A DNA stretch of 64,000 nucleotides from Calamus simplicifolius. Its lineage: Eukaryota; Streptophyta; Magnoliopsida; Arecales; Arecaceae. Below are positions 48,535-58,459 of this stretch, piece by piece; within the stretch, counting starts at the first letter, position 1, and each line of letters begins with the position of its first letter. The notes below the pieces were generated by a model, which saw nothing but the letters and a program-made list of their open reading frames with translations, did no database searches and was not told where the DNA came from. The position numbers were made by a program, and so were the translations under genes. The stretch covers positions 524,394-588,393 of the forward strand of contig UESW01004558.1 of NCBI GenBank assembly GCA_900491605.1, written 5' to 3'.

Positions 48535-49692
48535 CTAGCTCTTCCAGGCGTACACCAACAGCGAGAACCCGTCGGCGCTCTGCAATTCCGTCTCCTCAGG
48601 GCTCGCCCACTCCATCACCGTCGAGCTGCTTGCCGACGACGCCGACGACGAGGAGGAGGAGGAGGTCGTCTTCAACAAACTCTTCTTCCTCCCCCTCCTC
48701 CTCGCCTCGCCGCCGTCGCCGCTGCTGCTCTCGCTCCAATTCCTGTTCTTCCCAAAATACCCCCCGATCCCCTTATGGCACGCCCGCCTCGCTGGCCCGA
48801 CGAAGCGCTTCACGAAATGCCCCTCCTCCCCGGTCTCCCGCTCGAACTGGAACACGAACACCGCGTGCCCGAGCTCCGCCGCCGCCGTGGCGGTGGCGGG
48901 GGCATCGCCCTTGGGCTGGAAGAGCCAGTTGTGAAGGTCCCACGAGAGCAAGACCCGGGCGCCGCCCTCCACCTCCACACGCTCGCTTCCCCGGAACTTC
49001 CACCGGAGCCGCCGCACCTGGAGGACCCTCTTCCCGTCGACCTCCAACCACATCCCCGCATCCCTCTCCTTTTCCTTCGTTCCGAGATCGATCGATATCT
49101 CTCTCTCTTTCCCCCCGAATCGCACTCTCGTCTTGTATGATCTCCCGCCGCCGGAGTCCCCCAAGACTACATGCTCCCTTCTTGAGATCAGAATCGGGCT
49201 CCATGGAATCGTCCCCGTTGCGGCTTTGTTCTTTCTGTAGGCCTCGTTAACGAGATCGCCGGCGACGAGGAGCATCTCGCCGTCCAAGGCCACGGCGACG
49301 AAGTACCCAGCAGATGGCTCGGGGCCGCCGCCAGCGGGAAACCGCGCCCGCGTCAGGTCCCACGAGAACTCCATCGTCCGGTGCTGGCGGTGGTCCTTGA
49401 GGTGGAACCGCTTCGACCCCCTCCGCTTCCAGAGCAGCCACGGCCGGATGCGGAACCGAAGGGTTTCCTCGTCGTCATCGTTCTCCTCCTTCATCGCCGC
49501 CGCAGCTCCGCCGCCGGCGAAGCGGAGGTCCGCGCGGAGGGAGAGGCCGAAGACGGTGCGTGACCAAGACAGGGCAGCGAGGCCGAGGGGGGTCTCGTAT
49601 ACCGAGGTCATCAGGCTCGGCCCCGTCGCCGTCGACGCCGGCGGCCCCCCCGTCGCGCCGCCGCGGAAGCAGCTCGGAACCGACTCCGGCAT
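48535..49692 (-). CDS. DUF868 family protein, 385 residues, single exon
   Basis: An uninterrupted frame encodes a plant-specific DUF868 protein; the family's biochemical role is not established. Near the N-terminus SVYETPLGLAALSWSRTVFG is a family hallmark. Then come the acidic stretch KEENDDDEET (about residues 69-78), the conserved FRIRPWLLWKRRGSKRFHL, the central VALDGEMLLVAGDLVNEAY and the block RVLLSWDLHNWLF. The C-terminus carries a basic patch (RRRGRKK, possible nuclear signal), a Ser-rich run and ends FSLLVYAWKS. Length is in the usual range. The first ATG lies behind a purine-rich leader, with the protein hallmark beginning about 30 residues later. The gene is strongly GC-rich, as in many monocot single-exon genes, which creates long spurious ORFs on the other strand. 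No neighbours within 7 kb suggest a role. Confidence 0.93.
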   Translation of the reverse strand: MPESVPSCFRGGATGGPPASTATGPSLMTSVYETPLGLAALSWSRTVFGLSLRADLRFAGGGAAAAMKEENDDDEETLRFRIRPWLLWKRRGSKRFHLKDHRQHRTMEFSWDLTRARFPAGGGPEPSAGYFVAVALDGEMLLVAGDLVNEAYRKNKAATGTIPWSPILISRREHVVLGDSGGGRSYKTRVRFGGKEREISIDLGTKEKERDAGMWLEVDGKRVLQVRRLRWKFRGSERVEVEGGARVLLSWDLHNWLFQPKGDAPATATAAAELGHAVFVFQFERETGEEGHFVKRFVGPARRACHKGIGGYFGKNRNWSESSSGDGGEARRRGRKKSLLKTTSSSSSSSASSASSSTVMEWASPEETELQSADGFSLLVYAWKS

Positions 49693-52600
49693 CCTTTGCT
49701 CTTCCTCCCTTCCAAATTCCTAGATTCTTAGGGATTCGAAGCTAGAAAGGATGAAACAGCCTATAATTTTGCCTAAAAAATCCCAGGAGCGGACGGCGAC
49801 GGATAGATAGCTGGGGGAATATTAAAAAAAAAAAAAAAAAAAAAGCGAGCGTGAGGTAGAAGGCTAAGACCGGAGAGGGAGACTTTATAAGTAACAGCTG
49901 GAACAAAAACGAGACCCAAAGACCTGTCTTTAAATAATACCATAACAGTGAGCCGCGGTAGCGGACACCGGTCGGTGACCGTAACATGGAAAGATCAAAA
50001 AGAGAGAACCGGGCCGTTGATCTGGTGGACCCAATAAAATAATAAAAAAACATATATAGAATATTCCTCGCAGAGAGCCACGTGGCAAGTTTCTAAACGC
50101 CAAAGCTGAGGAGAGGCTGAGATGGGTCGCATTAATTCCCATGTCTCAGCCCCTTCCCTCGTTCGATTTCGTCTCGTACCCTTCACCCACATCCGGCGGC
50201 CGATCTCACCGTTGGTTCCACCCATCACCAATGTCCCAGCCGCTGAAGGTTATGAGCGCCGGGGAGGAGAAGAGGCGGGCGGAAAGCACGGTTGAGGCCG
50301 GGGCGTGGCGGTCAGCGCCATCGGAGAACTCGTCGGAGAAGTCAACGTGGCAGGTTTTTTCTTCTCTTCTCCCTCCTCCAGCGGTAGTCGCCGGAGGTGG
50401 AGGTGGTCACCGGATGGACTCCGGTGGTTGGTACGCACGGCTCCTAGCCCTTGGGAGTCTCGCTTTGATTTACCGGCAATAATGATATAATTAATTAGAG
50501 TAACAGTAAGGTTATAATTGTTTATTAGTTCAAGGAAGGAAGGAAGGAAAGTTTAATAAGTTGATGATGAGAGAGAGGGTGAGGGGAGGAGAAAAGATAG
50601 AGAGACGGGAGCTTTGGTGGAAATTGCGGGTCGGTTTCTGAAGCGCAAGAGAGAGCTGGAGTAAAATTTTGGGTCGTCTCCTCAGGTTTTCGGAAAATTT
50701 GAAATGTCAACAACAATTTTATGATTTGTCCACAGCCCTACGTAGAACGAGAGCTATTTACGAGTGGCAACGTAAAATAGCTATTGATCAACCGTTAAAA
50801 TTATAATTACTTTTAAACAAAATTTGAATCAAATAACATACTTTGACTTTAATGCTGAGGAAAAAAAAAAAGAAAAAAAAGAAAATAAAAAGAGAGAAAA
50901 TAGAGAGAAAAGAAAAATAAAAAAAAAATTTCTCTGTTTAGATGAATGAAAAAAAACATATAATGACAATAATATTTTTATTATAAATAATTAAAAAATA
51001 CATTAATTTTTTTTAAAAATAATATTGAAATGAAAAAAAAAATAAAAAAATATTTTAAGTTTTCTCTTCAAAATCTCTTCAACTTCCTAGAGAAAACTTT
51101 TAGACGGGATTCACCATTTTTTTCCTCCTATTTTCTATTCTAATTTCTTTCCTTCCTACTTTTCTCTTTATTCAAACAATATAAATTTTATTTTTTTTCT
51201 ATTTTTTTCTTTAATTTTCTTTCCTTCCTAATTTTCTCTTCATTCAAACAAAGGCTAAAACTCTATTTGGATCTTTGGATGAATAGAATGAAGAAATTGA
51301 AATATATATATATATTTCCCTTTTTTTTAACTCAAAAAAGAAAAAAAGAAAGAATAATAATTTATGTTATCTATTTAGATTTAAAAATAATATTTATAAA
51401 ATCATAAATATATTTTAAATTTAAAAGTATAAATTATAAATATTTTTTATCGAAATAATAATTTTAAATTTTTGGAAAGAAATGAAAGAAAATGTATACT
51501 CCTAATCCTATTTTCCTCCTTATCTCACTTTCATCTCAAACAGAAAATTTTATTATTTCTTTTTTTTTTCTTATTTTTCCATTTCTCTCCATTCGCATGG
51601 ACCCTAAGTTGGCTCTTATTTTGATATGATAATTGTAAGAAAATTGTCAGACCTTCTCACTGTGATGCTTTATCTTTGTACGACTTGATGTTGGTGGAGT
51701 CAAGTCTATATATAGATGGTATTATGGAGCATGTCCCATAGGTGACAAGAAAATGAAAAGTAGAAGGCTATAAAATCGCATTTATAAATATAACTTTTAA
51801 CGGGAGGTGGCAATCAGATCAGACGTTAGATTCAAAATTTATCAATATAAATTCCGTCTATTTATTTAATAAATCAAATTTTCAAATTTAAATTTAATCA
51901 TTTTATTAAATAAATAATCTAATTTGATATACACTAGATTAAATCAAGCACCACCCCCTACTTTTTGCTAATAAATTTTTCTAATTCAATTTTATACAAA
52001 AGAAAGAGAATCAATATATATCCTTCTCTCTTTTATTTTAAGAAAAACTAAACATGGTCGTATCTGTTAGGGTAGTGAAATTGATCTGTTGATTTGAGAT
52101 GACAAAATTTGTATTGTTCATTAGTTAAACCTTGACCTCCTCCTTAACATAAAATTAGCAATGAAGAAAAAAAATATATATATCCTGACATCTTAGATTA
52201 TGTGATTAGAAACTTGAGATTAAAAGTCTATTTGAATTAGCTATTGGCTCAATTGTTAATCAATACTTATCTCACATAACTCTTGATCAATAACTGCCAA
52301 TAGTCACTTCAAAATGCTTTATTAGATATTCCAAATAGAGCCTTATTTTTCTACTCATAAGATTGCATTCTAGGTTGAGTCAAGACGTCATAGGTGGACT
52401 CTTGAGCAAGTCATTGGAAGAAGTGACCAAGACTTTGTAGCCAGTCTATTTTTCCAATTCTTAGAAATGTGTTAGTATCACCATTCACAAGTTCTTAGCT
52501 TCAATTAATGTGGTGTATCACTCTTTCCATTATTTTCCAGGGTGGCAACTGTGCCTTGCACTCTCTTAATCATACGTTGGCATGATCCACTTTAGAATCT

Positions 52601-52766
52601 AAGAGAAAGGATAGCCCCATCTAGGGAGTGAGTACATATCCTAATCCTGGTGTGGTTCTCAGAAACATGCTGCAGGTGATGTACCTTTGTGCTTTTTTCT
52701 GAGAACCATGCCAGCAAAGCAGAAAATTCAGATGTAATTCATTTACCATCTCCAAACGAAGAAACA
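49693..52766. other. Upstream region of the DUF868 gene and AT-rich spacer
   Basis: 49693-50480 is GC-rich to mixed and should hold the promoter and 5' UTR of the minus-strand DUF868 gene; no TATA box could be fixed. A run of 21 A follows at about 49826. 50850-51610 is very AT-rich. It contains two blocks bounded by inverted GATGAATGAA / TTCATTC-like ends and a 72-bp-period pair around TTTCCTTCCTA (51142-51251). 51800-51960 may be a small MITE. No gene was seen. Confidence 0.5.
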
Positions 52767-52963
52767 TTTTTTTTTTTGTGTGTTACAAACGGACGATCAC
52801 ACCAGTCTAGCGTGAGTCAAGCCCAACATATTAGAATACAAAATTTAAGATAGAACCGTAGGACATAAGACTCTCGGCCGTTAGAGCCACGAACCAGAGT
52901 GATGGGCAACCCATAAAGCAACCCAGTCAGCCGCTGAATTGGCTTCGCGATAAATATGGCAGA
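52767..52963 (-). mobile_element. Short 5'-truncated LINE copy (3' end only)
   Basis: After a T run (52767-52777) the plus strand reads ACAAACGGACGATCACACC and stays similar to the 3' end of the large LINE (33290-33470) through GGCTTCGCGATAAATATGG. Only about 190 bp is present, corresponding to the RNase H C-terminus, so the copy was truncated during target-primed insertion. It belongs to the same family and lies in the same orientation. The target duplication is not clear. Confidence 0.85.
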
Positions 52964-53277
52964 ACAAAGGTATGGTTCAATTCTTTATGTGTAATTCATT
53001 GTGCTTCTTCACTTAACAAGCAATATGTACCATTATTCTATTTAAAAGAATGAAATACATTTGCTATTGTTTTTCAGCAAATTTTGAAGACATTATTTTT
53101 TAAATTAGGTAATGGTATATGTTACTTATTAAATGAAGAACCGTACAAACCACACCTAAAGAGTAATTGAGAGCAAATTGTAAAAGCCTATATAATTTTA
53201 TCAACTTCAAACTACTACATAGGATCAACTTAGTTTTTAAAAGATGCACACTTTAGGTTTATTAACAATATGCAAAG

Positions 53278-53467
53278 TGATGTCCCTCCCAATAGTCTCA
53301 TATCAAAAATTAAAAATTGATTGAGTGGTTTATATGTAGTAAAGCAAGAAGGATAAGGCACCAATTGGATCTCTTTTGGGCTGTGATGGCCTAAGTTGGT
53401 GTAAGTCCGTCTTGCTTTCTTGTAACGGATCTGTGGATGCTACGGGTCTAGGGCTCGGATCGTTACA
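53278..53467 (+). repeat. 5' LTR of the TRIM
   Basis: 190 bp, starting TGATGTCCCTCCCAATAG and ending GGATCGTTACA. Shared blocks with the 3' LTR include TGGTTTATATGTAGTAAAGC and TCTTGTAACGGA. Confidence 0.9.
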
Positions 53468-53693
53468 ATATGATATCAGAGCCATACACCAGCTGAAGTG
53501 CAGGATCTAAGTGGCACACAGGCAAAGTGTTACATCCATGGGAGATGAAGCCATCTTTTGACCTGTAGGGCCATCTCTAGATCTCTGAGCCATCTTTTGA
53601 CCTGTGGGGCCATCTCTAGATCCCTGCCTGCCTGATGGTTGCCCCGGCGACGAGGACATCGCCTTTGTAACGGGAGTAGATTGTGATGCCCCT

Positions 53694-53882
53694 TCCAATA
53701 GTCCACATTCAAAAAATTGAAAGTTGGTTAAGTGGTTTATATGTAGTAAAGCAAGAAGGACAAGGTACCAATTGGATCCCTTTTGGACTGTGATGGCCAA
53801 ATTGGTGTGGGCCTTGTCTATTTGCTTTCTTGTAACGGAACGGATCCATGGATACTACGAGCTTAGGGCCCGGGTTGTTACA
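53694..53882 (+). repeat. 3' LTR of the TRIM
   Basis: 189 bp, starting TGATGCCCCTTCCAATAG and ending GGGTTGTTACA. It is preceded by a short purine-rich stretch CGGGAGTAGATTG that could serve as the polypurine tract. Confidence 0.9.
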
Positions 53883-53902
53883 CAAAGAGAAAAGAAAATC
53901 GC

Positions 53903-54158
53903 AACATCAGTACTAACAAAGAATACTTCAATCAAATGCACATATAATATAACAATATAGATAACTCGAATCGACATGCTTTAATTTTATGATTCCCTGC
54001 TCGCTTGCAAAATATTATCATGGATACCGTAACATCAATACCAACAAAGAACACTATAATCAAATGCACATATAACATACCAATATAGGTAACCCAGAAT
54101 CGGCATGCTTCAATTCTATGATGCCCTACTTACTTGCAAAACATTATCATTGACCTTC
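53903..54158 (+). repeat. 128-bp tandem duplication next to the TRIM
   Basis: AACATCAGTACTAACAAAGA at 53903 recurs as AACATCAATACCAACAAAGA at 54031. Both units contain ATCAAATGCACATATAA and CGGCATGCTT/CGACATGCTT. Substitutions are scattered along the copies. Confidence 0.8.
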
Positions 54159-56692
54159 TAATATTGATGTAGCTTAGGGTAGACGCCACTTCTCCAATCT
54201 TGTTTGGAAACCCACATTACTTCTATTATATTTGATCCCACTAAAATGCCCAAAAATGCTCGAACTGGTCAAAGGCATTTGTAGACTGACAATGTGACAA
54301 GAAGTTGATTTTGAACACTAATGTGAGTTGTGAATCAAACAAGTCATGTATAGAAATCATCCATCATCAATTGGAGTGGGTAATAGTATTCCAAACTATA
54401 CGCTAGAAAGCTGGATCAACAACATCTAGGTCGCACATGACCTAGTTCTAAAGTACTGACACAATGATGTGTCCACTTCAAATATAGGAAAATTGATTAA
54501 TTCCAAATCAAACAAACTAGTCTAAGCTTTTTAATTCAAAGACGAGTATTGACCACGTAATTCAAACTTGGCCCGGACACAAATGAATGGGTGGGTCTAA
54601 TGTCGCATCCTTTACTAATGAACTCATGACCTAATTAATTATGATGACTGATTTCAACAACTATCATGCAAATTAAGGGACAGAGAAATTTTGGCCTATT
54701 ACCCTGGTCTTTACTATTGTCCTTGCATTCTTCTAAGTAATTCATGATATTAAAACTATTCATTTAATATCAACTTAATGAGTATTAAGTTAGAGTTAGT
54801 TTCCAACTTTTTCTGTAAACCAATGTCAATAATTTGGATACTGAATTTAAATAGTCCATCATTGATTTCGAATTATTAGTTCTCTTTTTAAGGAATCAAT
54901 ATGATCATATCTGCTGTCCAACTTCCTAAAGTATGCAGTTCGACTGTTTCATTTATATTGCAGGGGATTTCTATGGGAGGAGAAGGTCTAGATGTTCAAT
55001 TTAGCTGTCCCCAACCACTCCCCAGCTTCTTCCTTGGACCACTGCTCAAGCTATTTTTATTTTTATTTTTTCTAATAATTTTTTATTTTACTTCATTCTT
55101 GGTTCTTGACCTCTATTACATATTTCTGAGAACCAGATCAGGATATGATATGCACTCATTCCCCTAGATGGCCTTTTTCCAGATGGCATATGAGTAGAAG
55201 TAAATATATCTTGGGCTGATATGAATTATAACTGATTATGGGATTCAAAGAGCATTCATAGTCTGAATCAAAGATGGATGAATCATACCAAACCAGGTGC
55301 GCCAGGATGAACCAAACAATTTAATGGTTCCACTGGATACGAAGGGCTGAACCCCATGTATCATACTGCACTGTTTTAGTTCATGGGTTGCAGCCATCCT
55401 AATTGTTATGCTATTGATTTTGTATGGCATGATCCGTAAATAATACTGATTTCTGTTATAATGAAGCTTTGTTTTGGACCTTTGTGGTCTTGATATTGGA
55501 AAACCCTTTCTGAACCGTATGTGGTGATTGAAAGTCCGCCACGCAATCGCACGTGCGGTGCGAAAAGAACAAAAATACCTTTGACGCACATGCAGCCACA
55601 CGTATGTGCGATCAATCATCATGCACGATACATGCATCTTACATCGTGTGCAGGCACGGAGACTTTTTCCTTGATATTTATGCAGTTGCTGCCCGGAGAG
55701 GGCTTATTTGAACTTGATCCCGAAAACCAAATCCAGCCCATCATGGTCCACCATACTCGGCAGAGTAGGCCCATGGGCCCGAAGCTGGTGACTGTGAGCC
55801 AGAATGGCCCAAAGCCTATGGCTCAAGTTGGCGGTGTTTGAGTTAAAACTTGTGCAATATTTTCTCTCAAGTTAGTTCGTAACAATTTCGTCGTTTGCTT
55901 AGCCCCATATGCGGCAGTGCGTTGCCCTTAGGGCATCCAAGCCCTACCGATTGGAGTTTAGATGATAAAAGTCCCCGCTGTCTTAGGAGACAGTTTGAAT
56001 AAATCTAAAGAGCTCCACTAAAAGGTTTGTGTTGGAAAAAATTTATTATCTTTACTTTATGATTTTTTTAATGCATAATAAAATTTAATGTTATCCCACT
56101 AAGAAATTTTTATTGTGACACTTAAATTTTGAATTACTTGACTATTTATTATCTGGAGACCATCTGCATCAAAATGCATTGGTAGACCAGTGGTTGCAAC
56201 TTGATCAATAGGAAACTCGCCCATTGCCGATAAAATCTCCAAGTTGACTTTTTTACAGCTCTTTGTTAAAGGCGATCAGGTCATGCGTGCGACCAAGTGT
56301 TAGTTTTCAAGTGGTGCGAGATCGACAGCTCTTCACGTAGAATTTAATCAGCCCAGCTCCCAACGGTCAGCCTTAATCATTGTCACGGACATTAGTCAAC
56401 ATAAAACCGATACTTCTTCAACTGTTGACCATCCTTTTTTTTCCACAAACCTACTCTAAACGGAGAACAGTCACCAACTAACCAATGTAGCACCTGATGT
56501 ACCATTTAAATCGACGCGCAACACCAAGTCATTTGGCCAAATATGATCATCATCTGAGAAGAAATAAACCCCAATCAACGTGATGTCTTTTAGACCTCTC
56601 GATTGATCCAAACTTGTCTGCGATAATACTACACACACGTCTCCCTTGCTTTGACTCAAAAAAGAAGAGCGTTCTTCTCATCCTAAAAACTA

Positions 56693-56718
56693 AGAGAGAG
56701 AGAGAGAGAGAGAGAGAA
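56693..56718. repeat. (GA)n microsatellite
   Basis: About 13 GA units, intergenic. Confidence 0.9.
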
Positions 56719-57282
56719 CGCTTAAGTTAAAGATGAGACGAATCGCCTCGTGGAGGAGGTCGCGCTCCCCGCTTACGGCGCCACTCCCCACTTATTTATT
56801 TTCTATAATTATTATCGAACGAGAGAATGTTCCTCGAGCGTTGCCGCCGAAAGCATGGTCGGCGCACCGTCGAATAGGAACCCATCGCTGAACCGCCCAT
56901 CGCTACCTTTTGATCCCCCACACGTGCGTACGACAGCGACGCTTCCCCCTTTTATCTTGCTCCCGCGGAACCACCGTACGTTAAACGGTTCCGGTGGAAC
57001 CCCCGAAACGAGACGGAATCAAAAAGACAATCGACTGAAACGGACGGAGGTGATCAATGGAACAGCAAACAGCTCGCATAAAGAAAAAATAAATATTAGC
57101 TCGAAACCTTGGTTTTTTGAGTTAATAAAAGTATAAAACAGAAGCCAGTAGTAGTATTTAGTGAGATGGAGTGCGTTGCAGCATTTAATTGTGCATTTAA
57201 GAAAAAGAAAAATTAATACATGGGAAATGTTTTTTAAAAAATAATATTTTAAAGAGAATTTTCTCTTTCCAAACCAAAAGCT

Positions 57283-57303
57283 GCCGCCGCCGCCGCCGCC
57301 GCC
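57283..57303. repeat. (GCC)7 tract in the likely 3' UTR of the DeSI-like gene
   Basis: Seven GCC units lie 13 bp beyond the stop codon of the minus-strand gene. The transcript would carry GGC repeats. Confidence 0.9.
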
Positions 57304-57315
57304 GACCGACGGCGA

Positions 57316-58236
57316 TTAGACCTTTAAGGTGGTGGAAACCCCAGCGAGCGAAGACGACGAGGAAGAGCGTCGATTCCTTCTAAGGCTTCTAGAAGTCTCC
57401 GAAGAGGAAAAGGAGGAAATGGTGGCCGCCGTAGCAGTAGAAGAAGAAGCCGAGGTGGGAGGAGGGAATCGAGTGGAATTGCTCCTCAGCTTCCTCTTCT
57501 CCCCTTCTCGGTTTCCCCTGGCCTCTTCCCCCCGACTCCTCACCGCCGCCACTTGCACCGGCAGCACGCAATTGCAAAGAAAACCTAGGGATTTGGATCA
57601 AAAACTCCTCAGAAACCTCCGAAAAACGGGAACTTTGGATCGAGAAGGGAGATCTATCTGTCGTAAAGACAAGTACCGATCTTGGCGAGGCGATTGACCC
57701 AGCGGGGGATGGGTTTGTTGGTGAGGCGGAGGCAGGCCACGTCGCAGAAGTGGTTGCAGTTCTTGGAGATGAGGTTGTAGGTGTTGCCGGTGTACTCCGT
57801 GGCGAGCTCCTCCATGAGCGCCCGCACCTCCCGCGGCCCCAGATCCGTGCGCCCGATCAGGATCGACTTCCGGAACACGAACCCCGGGCACTGCCGCGGC
57901 TCCCCTTCGAAGATCCCCGTCGTCGCGTGCTCGTGCGCCCCATACGCGTACTCCACCCCGTGGACTGCCCACCCAAACATCCAGGCTAATTCACCCCGCA
58001 GTAAAACAACACAAGAAGAAGAAGAAAGAAGAAGGAAACAAAAAAAAAAAAAAAATCCAATCTTTAAACCCCCCGGAAAGGGGGTAAGAAAGAAAAATCT
58101 CACCTTGGACGCCAGAGTGGTAGATGCCGAGGCCGAGCCAGTACGCGTAGACGTTGATCGGGGTCAGATCGTACACGTTGAGGTACACAGGCACCGTCCC
58201 AGTCTTCCGCTTCCCGGAGCGTCCTTTGATGAACAT
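57316..58236 (-). CDS. PPPDE / DeSI-like putative isopeptidase, three exons
   Basis: The PPPDE family are thiol isopeptidases; animal DeSI members remove SUMO, and plant members are predicted to act on ubiquitin-like conjugates. Exons are 58236-58104, 57964-57677 and 57584-57316, with GT-AG introns of 139 and 92 bp and codons split consistently at Val45 and Gly141. The total is 690 nt, 229 residues. The domain begins VPVYLNVYDLTPIN (residues 15-28). The presumed catalytic His is His40 in GIYHSGVQV and the catalytic Cys is Cys114 in SKNCNHFC. PRWVNRLAKIGFLCNCVLP closes the domain, and a Ser/Arg-rich tail follows (about 160-229). The length is normal for plant DeSI-like proteins. The start is the first ATG before a basic leader. 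The 5' flank carries a G18 run. There is no evidence of damage. Confidence 0.93.
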
Positions 58237-58438
58237 CTTACGGCGGCGGCGGCGCCAGAGGAGGCGGATGCCGGGCGGAGTAACTTAGACGGCGGATCGG
58301 AGCTGCGGCTTTCTACGATTTCGCTTTCCGATGTCGATTTGATCTAACCTCGAATGATACTTAGCTGGCATTGAGGATGGGAGGGAAGAGGAGGAGCAGA
58401 TAACGACAGGAGAGGGAGGGGCATTTGAGGAAGGACAA

Positions 58439-58456
58439 GGGGGGGGGGGGGGGGGG
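58439..58456. repeat. G18 homopolymer upstream of the DeSI-like gene
   Basis: Eighteen G on the plus strand, about 200 bp before the start codon of the minus-strand gene, so the gene's own strand carries C18. It lies in the promoter or 5' UTR. Confidence 0.9.
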
Positions 58457-58459
58457 CGG

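Larger units (their letters stand above)
53278..53882 (+). mobile_element. TRIM (terminal-repeat retrotransposon in miniature), 605 bp
   Basis: Two direct LTRs (53278-53467 and 53694-53882, 190 and 189 bp) with TGATG...TTACA ends enclose only 226 bp. A primer site TGATATCAGAGC (53471-53482) differs by one base from the initiator tRNA-Met site. Perfect 5-bp target duplications CAAAG flank the element (53273-53277, 53883-53887). There is no coding domain, so it would depend on an autonomous partner for mobilisation. The middle contains a 36-bp tandem duplication (about 53551-53622). Confidence 0.9.
54159..57315. other. Intergenic region before the DeSI-like gene
   Basis: No gene supported. It contains a GA run (56693-56718). 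56740-57060 is GC-richer, with only unassigned short ORFs. The last 100 bp are probably the 3' UTR of the minus-strand DeSI-like gene. Confidence 0.5.

Noticed and set aside
48525..49250. Long plus-strand ORF of 241 residues
   Set aside because: It is the complementary-strand shadow of the DUF868 gene; Arg/Pro/Ser-rich translation without family resemblance.
50141..50482. 113-residue plus-strand ORF upstream of DUF868
   Set aside because: GC-rich flank, Gly/Ser-rich translation; could be a 5' region but no evidence of coding.
57781..58347. Plus-strand ORF of 188 residues over the DeSI-like gene
   Set aside because: Shadow of the real exons; it crosses the intron without splice logic.
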